Assembly: GCA_963766575.1 (NCBI GenBank)
Contig: CAVYAR010000004.1
Span: 310,001 to 374,000 of the forward strand
DNA from: PALSA-600 sp963766575
GTDB lineage: Bacteria; Actinomycetota; Thermoleophilia; Gaiellales; Gaiellaceae
DNA length: 64,000 nt
Direction: 5' to 3'
The notes beneath the pieces were generated by a model that was not told the origin of the DNA, ran no database searches, and was given only the letters and a program-made list of their open reading frames with translations. The position numbers were made by a program, and so were the translations under genes. Shown here piece by piece: positions 9,001-15,686 of the stretch; within the stretch, counting starts at the first letter, position 1, and every line of letters starts with the position of its first letter.

Positions 9001-11681
9001 TTGATCGCATCGCCCGCGATCAGAATCGACTGGGTCGGCACCACGAAGTCGATCGTCATCCCCGTGACGGTCGAGGAACCACCGTTCGGATCCGTGACCG
9101 TGGTCGTGTTGGTGAGCTCGAGCGTGCTCACGTTGAGTGCGGCGAGCGCGATTGCGTTGGCACCGGTCGGCGCCTGGTAGCTGAACCCGCTCTGTGCAAC
9201 CGACGGATTGACCTGCGCCATCCCGGAGAACGCGACTCCGAGAACAGTCGTGCCGGACACGGTCGTCACCGCGGTGTTCAACGTATCCGTGTTCGATCCG
9301 GAACCGCTCGCGATCTTGTCGACTCCCTGGAACGAGAGGCCGTCGACGGAGCCGGCCCTCGTCCCGGTGATGTCCCACGTCGAGGCGGCGCTCGGGCCCG
9401 TCACCAAGTTGTCGACGCTGCCGTCGAGGGCCAGTTGCTGCACACCGGTCAGGGTGATCGCCTGGAAGTCGCCGACGGTGCTCGTGCCGGTCGCCGTCGT
9501 GCCGTTCCACGTCCAGGTTGTGCTCGGGCTGCCGCCCGACGCGGCCGGGTCCAGTGTCGGGATCGTCAGGGAGTTCGTTCCGGTCCCTCCGGTCAACGTG
9601 ATCGGGACGGGGATCGAGCCGCCCGAGATGTCGACGGCGAGGTTCACCGTCTGCGTGCTCGTGATCGATACACCCGTCAAGCCGGCAATCGGCGTCGACT
9701 CCACGGTCGTGTCGTTCTGAACGAGAACGAGGCTCGAGTTGTCGACGCGAAGGGTGACGTTCTCGGTTGTCGGATCCGTCAGCGCAATCGTCCAGACGCC
9801 GCTGGAGACGACGTACGTGGAGAAGTGCGGCAGGCCGGCGCTGACGGTTCCGGTCGCCGCGTCGTAGGTCGAGGTGATCGCCTGCGGGCCGGCCGTCGGA
9901 TCGACGTAGTAGATCTCCGAGCCCGATTCGGAGCCGGCGACCTTCAGCACGGGCGGTGAGTTGAACGTCTCGATGTGGGCGCCGGTGCCGGTGTCGATTG
10001 CCTCGAGGTTGTAGCCGGCGGTCGTGGAGCCGAGGTTCGGCGCGTTCACGGAGACCGGCGTGATCGAGACGTAGGCGTCGTGCGGGAGGCTGCCGGAGGC
10101 GAAGGTGAGACTGGCCTGGCCGCTCGTGACCGTCCCACCGGCCGCTGCGGTCACGAGCACCGAGCCTGCCGGCTGTGCAATCGTTCCGCTGGCCGCCGCT
10201 GTGGTGGATGCGGCGCTCTGGGTGGCGGGCGCGGCCGTACCCGACGTCGACGTCCCGCCCGTCGCGGGAGCCGAAGCGCCGGTGACGGCGAACGAGCCGC
10301 CCCCGGTTGCGTCCGACGTGGATGCGGCGTTCGTCGTTCCGACCGTCACCGCGGTGCCGGCGGCGTTCGGGTCGACGGTCGGCTGGATGGACGTGCCGGC
10401 CGACGAGGACGAGGCGGCCGCGCTGGTCGCCCCGTCGGTGCCTGTCGTGCCTGCTTGGCTTGCCGTCTGATTCGTGCTGCTCCCGGCCGTAGGATCGGCT
10501 GCCGTCGACGCGAGTTCGGACGGCGCCGTGCTCGCCGAGGTCGTCATCCCGGAACTCGAGCCGGTCGAGTCGGCCGGACCGGCACCGCTGCCCGACGTGT
10601 CGGTTGTCACCGAGGGGGACGTGCCCGCAATCGGGTCGCCCGCGCCACTTGCGTCCGCGGGCGAGGAGGGCGCGACGTCCGTCGAGTCGGTCGGAGCGAC
10701 CACCGCCTGGACGCTCGATTCGGTGCCGGACGCATTCGGCGGCACCGACGCGGAGTCGCCGTCGGCGGGTGTGCTCGTAGTCGGGTCGGACGCAGGCAGG
10801 GCCTCCACGAGCGGCGTGTCCCCGCTGGTCGTCGCCGTTTGCGACGAGTCAGGGGGCGCGCCCGCAGAGGTATCGGTCGACGGGTCGGTCGGGCTCCCCT
10901 GAGACGCCGTAGCCGCAGCGGCGGGTGGTGGCCCCGACGCTGACGACGCTGCTGCGGGCGAAGGAGTCGGCGCTACGCCGGTCGGCCCGACGGAGTCAAC
11001 CGCCGAGGTTGCCGGCTGGCTTGCGGATGCTTGAGGCGAGGGCGCCGGAGGAGCCCCGACGCCGTCCACCGTCGTGCCGGCGGCGACAGGTACGGCGGCG
11101 ACCCCGGGTGGCACGGACCCAACAGTGTCGACGACGGCGGGGACGTCGGCAAAGGGACTGGAAGTCGTCGCGCCGCCGCTGGTCGCGGCCGCGGTCCCGC
11201 CGGTCGCCGGGGGAGGCGCGGCAAGCGTGGCGGCAGCGGCTCCACTCGCGTCGTTCGTCACCGGCGAGCTCGTGGCGGTGGTCGGAGCCGGCGTCGCCGT
11301 GGCCGCCGGCGCAGCCCTGGATGGGTGCGCGCGCTGCTTGGGGACGAGCGAAAAGTGGTCGCTGACGACCGGGACCCGGCGCGAGGTGAAGGGCGTCCGT
11401 CCGGCTGCACGAGGCGCCGTGGCCGGCAGCGCCGGAGAAACAGCCGCAGGCCGATGAAGCTCGGGAACTCTCAGCGTCGGGAACGCGACGCGCGGGAGCC
11501 TGACCGCCGGTAGCGGGGAGGGCACGGTCGTCACCGGCCGGAGCAGCACGAGCGCGAACGGGCTCAGGTACCCAACGGCGAAGATGCCCAGCAGGATGGC
11601 GCTGAGCCAGTACCTGAGACGCCCATAGCGAAATGCCAGTGGGCTTCCAAAGCCATATACGCCGCCGACGGCTAACCGCAA
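1..11681 (-). CDS. Giant beta-repeat surface/secreted protein, partial (C-terminus beyond left edge)
   Basis: The minus-strand frame is open for about 3,893 codons from a TTG at 11679-11681 to the window edge, so the stop codon is not visible. The TTG directly follows an in-frame TAG and lies 5 bases after GGGAGAGGG, a strong ribosome site. Residues 25-47 form one hydrophobic helix (YWLSAILLGIF...). Residues 50-500 are Ala/Thr/Ser/Pro-rich linker. About 510-630 resembles a ZU5-type domain (GGTV, SLPHDAYVSITP). About 650-1330 and 1620-2260 are Gly/Thr/Asn/Asp-rich beta-strand repeats with GGSGSDTL-like turns. About 1340-1610 carry seven propeller-type repeats. From about 2270 the sequence is filamentous-haemagglutinin-like, with two copies of a YYVI...IQLAA module. 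A giant adhesin-like or cell-surface scaffold is likely. Function is inferred from architecture only, and the export route is unclear because no clean signal-peptidase site is seen. Confidence 0.85.
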   Translation of the reverse strand, partial: MRLAVGGVYGFGSPLAFRYGRLRYWLSAILLGIFAVGYLSPFALVLLRPVTTVPSPLPAVRLPRVAFPTLRVPELHRPAAVSPALPATAPRAAGRTPFTSRRVPVVSDHFSLVPKQRAHPSRAAPAATATPAPTTATSSPVTNDASGAAAATLAAPPPATGGTAAATSGGATTSSPFADVPAVVDTVGSVPPGVAAVPVAAGTTVDGVGAPPAPSPQASASQPATSAVDSVGPTGVAPTPSPAAASSASGPPPAAAATASQGSPTDPSTDTSAGAPPDSSQTATTSGDTPLVEALPASDPTTSTPADGDSASVPPNASGTESSVQAVVAPTDSTDVAPSSPADASGAGDPIAGTSPSVTTDTSGSGAGPADSTGSSSGMTTSASTAPSELASTAADPTAGSSTNQTASQAGTTGTDGATSAAASSSSAGTSIQPTVDPNAAGTAVTVGTTNAASTSDATGGGSFAVTGASAPATGGTSTSGTAAPATQSAASTTAAASGTIAQPAGSVLVTAAAGGTVTSGQASLTFASGSLPHDAYVSITPVSVNAPNLGSTTAGYNLEAIDTGTGAHIETFNSPPVLKVAGSESGSEIYYVDPTAGPQAITSTYDAATGTVSAGLPHFSTYVVSSGVWTIALTDPTTENVTLRVDNSSLVLVQNDTTVESTPIAGLTGVSITSTQTVNLAVDISGGSIPVPITLTGGTGTNSLTIPTLDPAASGGSPSTTWTWNGTTATGTSTVGDFQAITLTGVQQLALDGSVDNLVTGPSAASTWDITGTRAGSVDGLSFQGVDKIASGSGSNTDTLNTAVTTVSGTTVLGVAFSGMAQVNPSVAQSGFSYQAPTGANAIALAALNVSTLELTNTTTVTDPNGGSSTVTGMTIDFVVPTQSILIAGDAINANTVTINSNLSSAFTGKLEVQTGSGDTTVDGGAATLTLEQPDSLGNVSTTRDSTIAVSGTDLSLGVDLNQTLIPVALVTGPTGLTITSSDANDDNITLDATGGSIPVPVTIDGGGGSNSLTVEGLTTGSSWSWDGTNGTAHSAASDFQPIHFTDIGSIEADGTGANQLTGPTATASGSVSTTVDGGGQTIDSSHTTLNVASTSGFGSSGSFTVSGAGMSPGTCSYTGTSSTSFTGLSGCSGTPNANAGVTAGSSSWTITGTGMGSVEGLAFSGFHSIVGAGSDTLTAPTPAGSSPVLGIAYTGFATETLGAVDTFTYIAPAGNNAITIVDDSSVSGTALSITDVNSISDGHGGTTTTTTVLPLTVPTSELVIETGDGDNTVTIGALSSFTGQLTLIGGSGSDTLDGPQSPTTWKLMGSGSGTGGPSSSLPLVWMASPIQADANTITALSCASSTLCVAGDAHGGILTSSDPSGSWGAPTVVDGMHAITGLSCNATFCVGVDSAGNALYSAIVAGGTSAWAVTAIDGTTQLNGVSCASDGSVCVAVDGAGKVITSSDGQTWMPAVDVDGTTALTGVSCASSTLCVAVDVAGQVVTSTTPTGGAADWTAALVDPDSPLDAVSCTTDELCVAADMAGSVVTSQDPAAGVSAWTGTTVDGTNPLTAISCAGGLCVAGDVLGQAVTSNEPAAASWQVAQTMLGAIGAVSCPSDQLCVAASGGKILTASAPPSSGFGGAIAFDGFTTIDSRGGEDTLIGGYADQSLWTVTNPVTGTGSIEQTINGVSSPEIAFSGIQTLIGGLGNPGYNTIAAAHAAAWGITGLNNGTLAPAGSSVPSITFLDFDAVSAAGTIFDTIQGPAGGATWTLLPGAGGGFLVDNVVVTGVFSITGNAADTVIGPSGHSTWTVDDSGNVTVATSGGGSYAFGGVGTLQSGPTRDTLIGPTSGSSWMIDGNGSGELTPTAGTAIDFIAFGQLTGAGSDTLDAPGWISTGPGAGFVAGASFSGMAAPVSTSASTFTYYGSVAGGDSITITVDPGGPNGIQMEITGGSFGTTFFSDPSTQLVVDFFGNGNTVTVQSLDAGLLGLALNGGIGTGNTLGGSSIIATTFTTDGAGTGTIGGSTKTYNGFETLHGNSSGDTLVGPSDTEDATDWTLTGSGAGMLGTISFTGFAILVGQSGIDTLTGPDGDTTWTVTGAGTGNVDGTSFTGNGSPGTGFLTILGGSGIQTLEGPAGGGGVFTIAGNDGGIVNGTTFSGFQALVGQGGSGNELFEPCPGAPSPISGTCDGIAYSGMQTVTNQAPSTYTFDGHHGGDTITVGAEVGSPGHLEIVDNGIVTDFADPTGTLVILGKGGSDTITIGTLDSGFNADLELYGTNTFPLGPKTDPLYRLNRKATTVANEGLFGAEGLGIVIAGAVALGAGDLTAVSQTFTMNAGSSLTTTGTVTVLAEDIATTPETVVLVSDRSASISIGAGATLSAGNVSLVAYSWDGGTLAQELGTSTSNIAQLAAGGALSLLDTLFGSLPISVIVKSATTSVTVGQGATIDATNGSLQIISEASVASNGSPASEFFTVGYGQAQAKATVDVQADARLIASGAVDVLADGDAVAGMKASTTRELGSSPPDPTQTAASIAITYAKLTVTATLEAGATIMAGTDANFNAVGAVNSEASATSGNTNNGSVGLGISLEFSNTNVTTTVNGNVTADAGPGSNANLLFDPTVDCGDSTHTTTMCDQAGYVNLADHTIYVGPNALLTGDAVLYANAAGDSVGGPLQGLVNGQTYYVIRLANDPNRIQLAASLSDALLGNYYRFGDAFLRDFGNYLGVEVDLNIPTPEKLATTITKGFDGGNIDSESDITISLGRATGSGIAFNLFGTELTYAQPVQYHQGSTPINGLIDGQIYYVIVPLSQYDQEGSNALLAFSNSEQIQLAATLAAAEAGTAIELDCPCTGTGYSLAALHALTPVETLGIGINATLNAEDNSSASASISDPSAPATGKLGQLKEKASQTVTKVKNATSVTNNIFDALSWKLATYLKSSQVKDKAPAKSSMAVGGAFAFSDADHTVTDTIGPNVQLDSGASLFAQSLIEESTQLSASSSISGTAADEKKKTDASQHKTSISLALSIADESNTATVTVGAGAVINAPTQALIDSDVSYPLLSQLSNLPGSVGQLVGGLRSGAVTLSAITGLKSPEAGLASDFGNGYSNATAEAEKLAIAGSVTFLFLTNDSEARIDDGAQINQGPFINQPAATQIVTMYAENAESLVAAAGQIKPAASAGVAVNPKGSSDSAGGFGGSFTGLVLNQKTHATVGTGVAIASGTQGGVVVEVEELVMQIGLATAGAAADSTSVSGSVTLFDQTSDNLAQIDTGATITGGPVEVFAESMETVIGGAGDITTGHGVGIGVSILVSLINRNTYAVIGPVDLSAPGNGGTNIHADGGVTVGAENDGVFWGFAVAGTVVTKQPSESKEQKADSNSSADKSDPVDESDPLDGVSLPILFGDEPTQSDDSSTPDDSSAASSDKPQAKTGAAVAGAAAINFVTDKTYAYINDLGTIDPGTGGAVDVSAEQNTDVSGGAGAIAIDKGAGSKTNIAFAGALSLNDINDTTEALVIGANIPSGSLSVDATRTGQLNLGTVGAAGSTASGRSYGIAGSVSWEQITSVTEAILEGVVATLDGDASITASDTTSEIAIGGGLAYGGGVGVGASIALNELDQHTRAIVEPLTVGAVTIDPSITAGGSYTQTATNGMNIIAVGLSAGVGQSAVAFTIAINLGTTSAEALLTDATVTANGGDVLVSATDTSVIDSGVGSLAFGVLQPKQDPDSPGKSSSRFAVGISIAVNSIGQSVPVTVTDSAVSASGKVQLLAHGTGTIYTVGVAGGATYNGSGSQGGFQFAGAGVVMINTITGDIEVTVTNGSLTSGIATPRSDEAIELKATDGTSINADAGAAGILLNFSKSSSSENVAIGAAVAVNSDSRTIQATTDGTTLDSGGAVQVTAASTASIDTWALGIAA

Positions 11682-11847
11682 CTAGACCCTCTCCCGCGCC
11701 TCAACTGCTCCCCTATTCCGGTCGGGCACTCCATCACACGACTCGCCCTCCGTCAAGCGGGTACACAACTCGTGCACCCAGGTTGTGCGGAGATCGTCTC
11801 GAGCGCGACTCGCTTCCGCCGACGAGCAGCCTGGCGACCGAGGTCGT

Positions 11848-12654
11848 CTAGCCGAGCAACGCCTGAAGCTTCGTCTGCTCTCGATCGATCTTCGCGGTGA
11901 GTGTGGCGAGCGACCGCACTCTGACGTTGAATGCTTTCACTGCGGCGATTCGCGCGCGTTGAGCTGCGAGCGTTTCGTTGTCGGCAATGGCGACGTTGAA
12001 TGCGTGCTCGAGCGCCGGAATCCGACTCGTCTGTTTTGTTCGGAGCGTCCGTGCCAGTGCCTCTGCGGCACCCTGTACATGTCGGAGCGTCCTGAGCTCC
12101 GTTCGGCGAACCGGGGCCGAAACCGGGGGCGGTCGGAGGCCGGCGAGTCGGCGACTCACGCCGTGGATTGCCGCGACGTACGACTCGAGAGCGGCGGCGT
12201 CGGTCGTCCTCGTTGTCGTTCCAGACAACGATTGTCTCAGTCGTGTTCCGGCCGGACTTAGCGGTTTCAGCGCCGCAACGAACGCTCGACTGAAGGCTGC
12301 ATACGCCGCGAGTTCACGCGCCAACCCGGCCTCACCGCTCAGCAGTTCGATCAGGAGCGAGCGAAGGCGGGTCGCATCCACCGGCGCGGGCACGCGGGCG
12401 ATCCGGGAACGCAGGGCGTCGATCTGTTCAGCGGCACCTCGTAGCCGACGGCCGACGCTACGGTAGTTCGGACGAGGGTCCGCCAGGGCGCGCGTGGCTG
12501 CGGCAACGGCCTGGGCCGGCTGAGACAGGCCGGCGTCGATCCCGTTCACGTTGGTGATGTAGCCGGTAACGGCCTCGCGACGGCTGGAGCCGCCTCCGCA
12601 GCCTGCGGCGAGCAGAACGAGCGCCGCGGCCGCAGCGAGCAGGCGGGTCATCAC
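11848..12654 (-). CDS. Predicted lipoprotein, helical, unknown function
   Basis: The 268-residue product starts with a short basic stretch, a hydrophobic leader and a lipobox LAAGC with the lipidated Cys at residue 19, followed by GGGSS, so it should be anchored on the outer face of the membrane. The remainder is Ala/Leu/Arg-rich and predicted mostly helical, with no recognised domain. The start ATG lies only 3 bases after the stop of the 459-residue gene upstream, so it is probably the last gene of a three-gene unit reading leftward. About 166 bases separate its stop from the giant gene. Family not recognised. Confidence 0.8.
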   Translation of the reverse strand: MMTRLLAAAAALVLLAAGCGGGSSRREAVTGYITNVNGIDAGLSQPAQAVAAATRALADPRPNYRSVGRRLRGAAEQIDALRSRIARVPAPVDATRLRSLLIELLSGEAGLARELAAYAAFSRAFVAALKPLSPAGTRLRQSLSGTTTRTTDAAALESYVAAIHGVSRRLAGLRPPPVSAPVRRTELRTLRHVQGAAEALARTLRTKQTSRIPALEHAFNVAIADNETLAAQRARIAAVKAFNVRVRSLATLTAKIDREQTKLQALLG

Positions 12655-12657
12655 CCG

Positions 12658-14037
12658 CTACTTCAGCAGTTCGACCTCGGAGACGCTACCGTCGCCGTGG
12701 CGGAAGACCAGCTTGACCAGACCGCGACCCGGCGCCAACCATGTCGTGCGCGTGCCGCTACCGAACGGGAACCCGGGCTGCATCAACGTCGTACGGATGG
12801 CGAGCGCCCGGAAGGTCCCGGCGGGAACCTTCACGGTTTGCATCCCTAGCACTCTCGAGGTGCCCGTCACGCCGAAGAACTGGAAGTCACGGCCCGTGCG
12901 GGCGGCTGTCCAGGTATCGCCGGCCTGCGGATACGCCGGCATGATCGGGTTGAAGCCGAAGTTCATCAGATCGAGCGGTGTGACGATGTGACGTCGCCTC
13001 GAAGGCGGCAGCGCCTTCGGGCCGAGCGGCGGAAGCTTCGCGAGGGACTGAGAGTCCGTCGTCGACCAGATCCCGGTCAGCCCATCGAGCCGGAGCGTGT
13101 AGCCGTAGGTTCCCTGCACCTTGATCGGCCCGGAGACGCTCGTGACCGAGACCTCGGCCGAGCCGTTCGAGACGGCAGTCGTCGTCACGGCCTCGACCAC
13201 CGGCTGCGCAAGATGGCGGGCATTCGTCCATCGGTAGGTGGCCGTCTTGCCCTTGACGAACGGGAAGAAGTCGTCATCGGTGGGAGGTGCCGGCGGCGTC
13301 AGCGAGGTCGACTGGAGTACCGATGTCGTCACGGGTGCCCCACTCCCGCCCGCGTGGGCGAAGACGACCTTGACCGGCCCGATCCCCCAGACCCACCAGA
13401 CCGTCCGAACCCCGCTCCCGTAGGGGTCTCCGAGCGCGCCCGTCTGCGTGATTTCCGTCCGTACCTTGTCCGCCGTCACCGGAGCCTGAAAGGCCGGGAC
13501 GGTGATCTTCTCCTGTCCCAGGTAGCGGCTCGTGCTCGTGACGTCGTTCGCGGCGCCACCCGAGCTCGTCCAGGTGTCCCCCTTGACCAGGGGCTCCGAA
13601 AGGAGCGGCGCGCGGCTACCCCAGATCACGTCGTACCACGTGCTCGCGAGCGAGTTCCCGCACTGCGCCGCGCTCGTGCACAGAACGGGGAACGAGGCCG
13701 GGGGCGGAGTGCTCGACCAGTCGGCGACGTTCAGGCCGTTGTTCGTCTCCTGCATGGTGATCGTCCCGCTGCCCGAAGGAGCATCCGGGGGATTGTCGGC
13801 GTCGTCCGTCGCCCACGAGAGCACGAACGAGCTTCCCTGCTGAGAGCTGACCGAGACGTTCTCGAGTGTCGGGCTCGGGTCGTAGACGCTGTCTGTCCAC
13901 TGGTACGTCCAGGTCGCCCCAGCAGGGTGCGGGAGCCAGCCGCTCGCACGCGCCCCCGCCGCGTCCGCGAGCACCGTAGCCGCCACGGCAAGCAGGAGCA
14001 CCGGAAGCGCCCGGCGCGGTGTGAAGCCAAAGCTCAC
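12658..14037 (-). CDS. Exported 459-residue protein, second of a tandem paralog pair
   Basis: The gene starts at a GTG (14035-14037) that overlaps the TGA of the upstream paralog by 4 bases. A longer frame reaching 15192 exists but its extra part lies antisense-like over the neighbour and is not protein-like. Residues 1-31 form a signal peptide (ALPVLLLAVAATVLADAAGARA). The mature part begins GWLPHPAGATWTYQW and closely parallels the upstream protein over its whole length. Each protein carries two internal copies of a module ending in YGSGxRTxW...GxVKLVFxH, one near mid-length and one near the C-terminus. Two Cys residues flank a conserved CGNSLASTWY stretch. An exported or cell-wall protein of unknown role. 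The exact equal length and the overlap support a recent tandem duplication with translational coupling. Confidence 0.85.
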   Translation of the reverse strand: MSFGFTPRRALPVLLLAVAATVLADAAGARASGWLPHPAGATWTYQWTDSVYDPSPTLENVSVSSQQGSSFVLSWATDDADNPPDAPSGSGTITMQETNNGLNVADWSSTPPPASFPVLCTSAAQCGNSLASTWYDVIWGSRAPLLSEPLVKGDTWTSSGGAANDVTSTSRYLGQEKITVPAFQAPVTADKVRTEITQTGALGDPYGSGVRTVWWVWGIGPVKVVFAHAGGSGAPVTTSVLQSTSLTPPAPPTDDDFFPFVKGKTATYRWTNARHLAQPVVEAVTTTAVSNGSAEVSVTSVSGPIKVQGTYGYTLRLDGLTGIWSTTDSQSLAKLPPLGPKALPPSRRRHIVTPLDLMNFGFNPIMPAYPQAGDTWTAARTGRDFQFFGVTGTSRVLGMQTVKVPAGTFRALAIRTTLMQPGFPFGSGTRTTWLAPGRGLVKLVFRHGDGSVSEVELLK

Positions 14038-15413
14038 GACAGCCGGACGACCTGGGAGGTGCTGCCGTCGGCGTGCTTGAAGACGAGCTTCACGAGCCCC
14101 TTCCCGGGAGCGAACCAGCTCGTCCGCACCCCGCTGCCGTACGGAAATCCCGGCTCGTCGAGGGTCGTCCTGATCACGAGCGCACGGTAGGTCCCCGCCG
14201 GGACGCTCACCGGCTCGACTCCCATCACCGTCGAGGTGCCCGTGACGCCGTACACCTGGAAATCGCTCGAGCCGCGGCTCGCCGACCAATGCGTGCCGGC
14301 GACACCGTACGCCGGCAGGATGGGGTTGAAGCCGAAATCCATCAGATCGAAGATCGTGAAGAAGTGACGACGCTTCGTGGCAGGGAGCGACTTCGGCCCG
14401 AGTGGCGGGAGCGACAGGAGCGTCGCCGCACTCGCCGCGCCGGCGAGGTTCGAGACCCCACCCGCTCGGAGCGTGAAGGAGTAGTTGCCCTTGGTCTTGA
14501 TCGGGCCCGAGACGCTCGCCACCGAGATGACCGCCGACCCGTTCGCCGCCTGGTCGACCTTGAACGACTGCACCTCGGGCTTCTTCAGGTGCGTGGCGTT
14601 CGTCCACTGGAACCGGCCCGTCAGACCCTGCCGAAGCGGGAAGTAGTCGACATCGGGCGGAGGGACCTGCTGCACGAGGTCGGTCGAGATGAGCTCGCCG
14701 CTCGTGACCGGAGCCGACGCGCCACCCGCGTGACGGAACACCATCTTCACGGGCCCGACGCCGTACACCCACCAGACCGTGCGTACCCCGCTCCCATACG
14801 GGTCGCCGATCGCGCCGACCTGGCTCAGTTGGGTTCGGATCACGGCGGCCCGAACCGGGCGGTTGAACGCGGGGACCGAGACCGACTGGATGCCGAGGTA
14901 GACCGACGTCCCGCCGACATCGTTCTGCGCGCCGCCGGTCGTCGTCCACGATGTCCCTCCGAGGAGCGGCTCGGCGAGCGTCGGCTGCCGCGATCCCCAG
15001 ATCACGTTGTAGTAGAAGCTCGCGAGGCTGTTCCCGCAGGAGGCCGCCACGTCGCAGAGCACCGGGAATGCTGCCGGCGGCGGGCTGCTCGTCCAGTTCG
15101 TGTTGACGAGCCCGGCGTCGGTCTCCTGGAATGAGACCGTTCCGTTTCCGGAGACTGCCGTCGCAGGGTTGCCGAGGTTCGCGCTCGTCCACGCCAGCGT
15201 GAACGAGGAGCCCGAGGCGCCCGACACCGTCACTTTCTCCTTGGTCGGCGTGGGGCTGTAGGTACTGTCGGACCAGGAGTAGGTCCAGTGGGCTCCGTGC
15301 TCATGCGGGAGCCAGCCTTGCCCTCGGATTGCCGTCTGCGGGGACGTGAACGCGGGAGCGACCAGGACGAGCGCCACGGCGAGCGAAGCGAAACCTACTG
15401 AGGCGCGGCGCAC
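14034..15413 (-). CDS. Exported 459-residue protein, first of a tandem paralog pair
   Basis: ATG-initiated, with a signal peptide over about residues 1-28 and a mature start GQGWLPHEHGAHWTYSW. It shares most motifs with the downstream 459-residue paralog: CGNSLASFYYNVIWGSR, DPYGSGVRTVWWVYG and the C-terminal PYGSGVRTSWFAPGKGLV. The last two show that each protein is itself built from two related beta-rich modules. Its stop overlaps the next start (GTGA), so the pair is translated together, with the lipoprotein gene behind it. It is probably the promoter-proximal gene, since the next gene upstream is 270 bases away. No catalytic motif or named domain was recognised. Confidence 0.85.
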   Translation of the reverse strand: MRRASVGFASLAVALVLVAPAFTSPQTAIRGQGWLPHEHGAHWTYSWSDSTYSPTPTKEKVTVSGASGSSFTLAWTSANLGNPATAVSGNGTVSFQETDAGLVNTNWTSSPPPAAFPVLCDVAASCGNSLASFYYNVIWGSRQPTLAEPLLGGTSWTTTGGAQNDVGGTSVYLGIQSVSVPAFNRPVRAAVIRTQLSQVGAIGDPYGSGVRTVWWVYGVGPVKMVFRHAGGASAPVTSGELISTDLVQQVPPPDVDYFPLRQGLTGRFQWTNATHLKKPEVQSFKVDQAANGSAVISVASVSGPIKTKGNYSFTLRAGGVSNLAGAASAATLLSLPPLGPKSLPATKRRHFFTIFDLMDFGFNPILPAYGVAGTHWSASRGSSDFQVYGVTGTSTVMGVEPVSVPAGTYRALVIRTTLDEPGFPYGSGVRTSWFAPGKGLVKLVFKHADGSTSQVVRLS

Positions 15414-15474
15414 CGGGCCAGGGTAGCCTGTCGGACGTCACGGCCCGACAGCGACGTGATCCTCTACCTGTACT

Positions 15475-15609
15475 TCAGGTCAAGCAACCGCCGACGAACG
15501 GTCGACTGATGACACTGGTGGCGTTCAGGTTCCGGACGGTCTCCGTCTTCGGCTTCGACGACGTCGAGCATGCGACGATCGTCACCTCGCGACGCGTCTC
15601 GTCGTCCAT
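15475..15609 (-). CDS. Possible 44-residue protein (tentative)
   Basis: A short ATG-initiated frame in the 273-base gap between the 459-residue pair and the aldo/keto reductase. Third codon positions are mostly G or C, as in the real genes around it, and the product (MDDETRREVTIVACSTSSK...) is of balanced composition. No ribosome site is visible and the product is not recognised. Listed because the gap otherwise holds no gene; it may be chance. Confidence 0.25.
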   Translation of the reverse strand: MDDETRREVTIVACSTSSKPKTETVRNLNATSVISRPFVGGCLT

Positions 15610-15686
15610 GGATCGACCGGCCCGCCGCGGCACCGGAACGGATAGGCGCGCGTTCCATGCCCGAGCCCGGTGTGAGCCCGTGATTG

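Noticed and set aside
7873..9510. Minus-strand 545-codon frame and similar His/Arg/Asp-rich minus frames over 1-11 kb
   Set aside because: They lie in another minus-strand phase than the continuous frame and have shadow composition.
6573..9959. Plus-strand frame of 1,128 codons
   Set aside because: Same reason: an antisense shadow of the giant gene, with no signal, domain or ribosome site.
12658..15192. Minus-strand frame of 844 codons as one protein
   Set aside because: Only its last 459 codons are protein-like; the first part overlaps the upstream paralog out of frame, and the GTGA junction at 14034-14037 explains the start.
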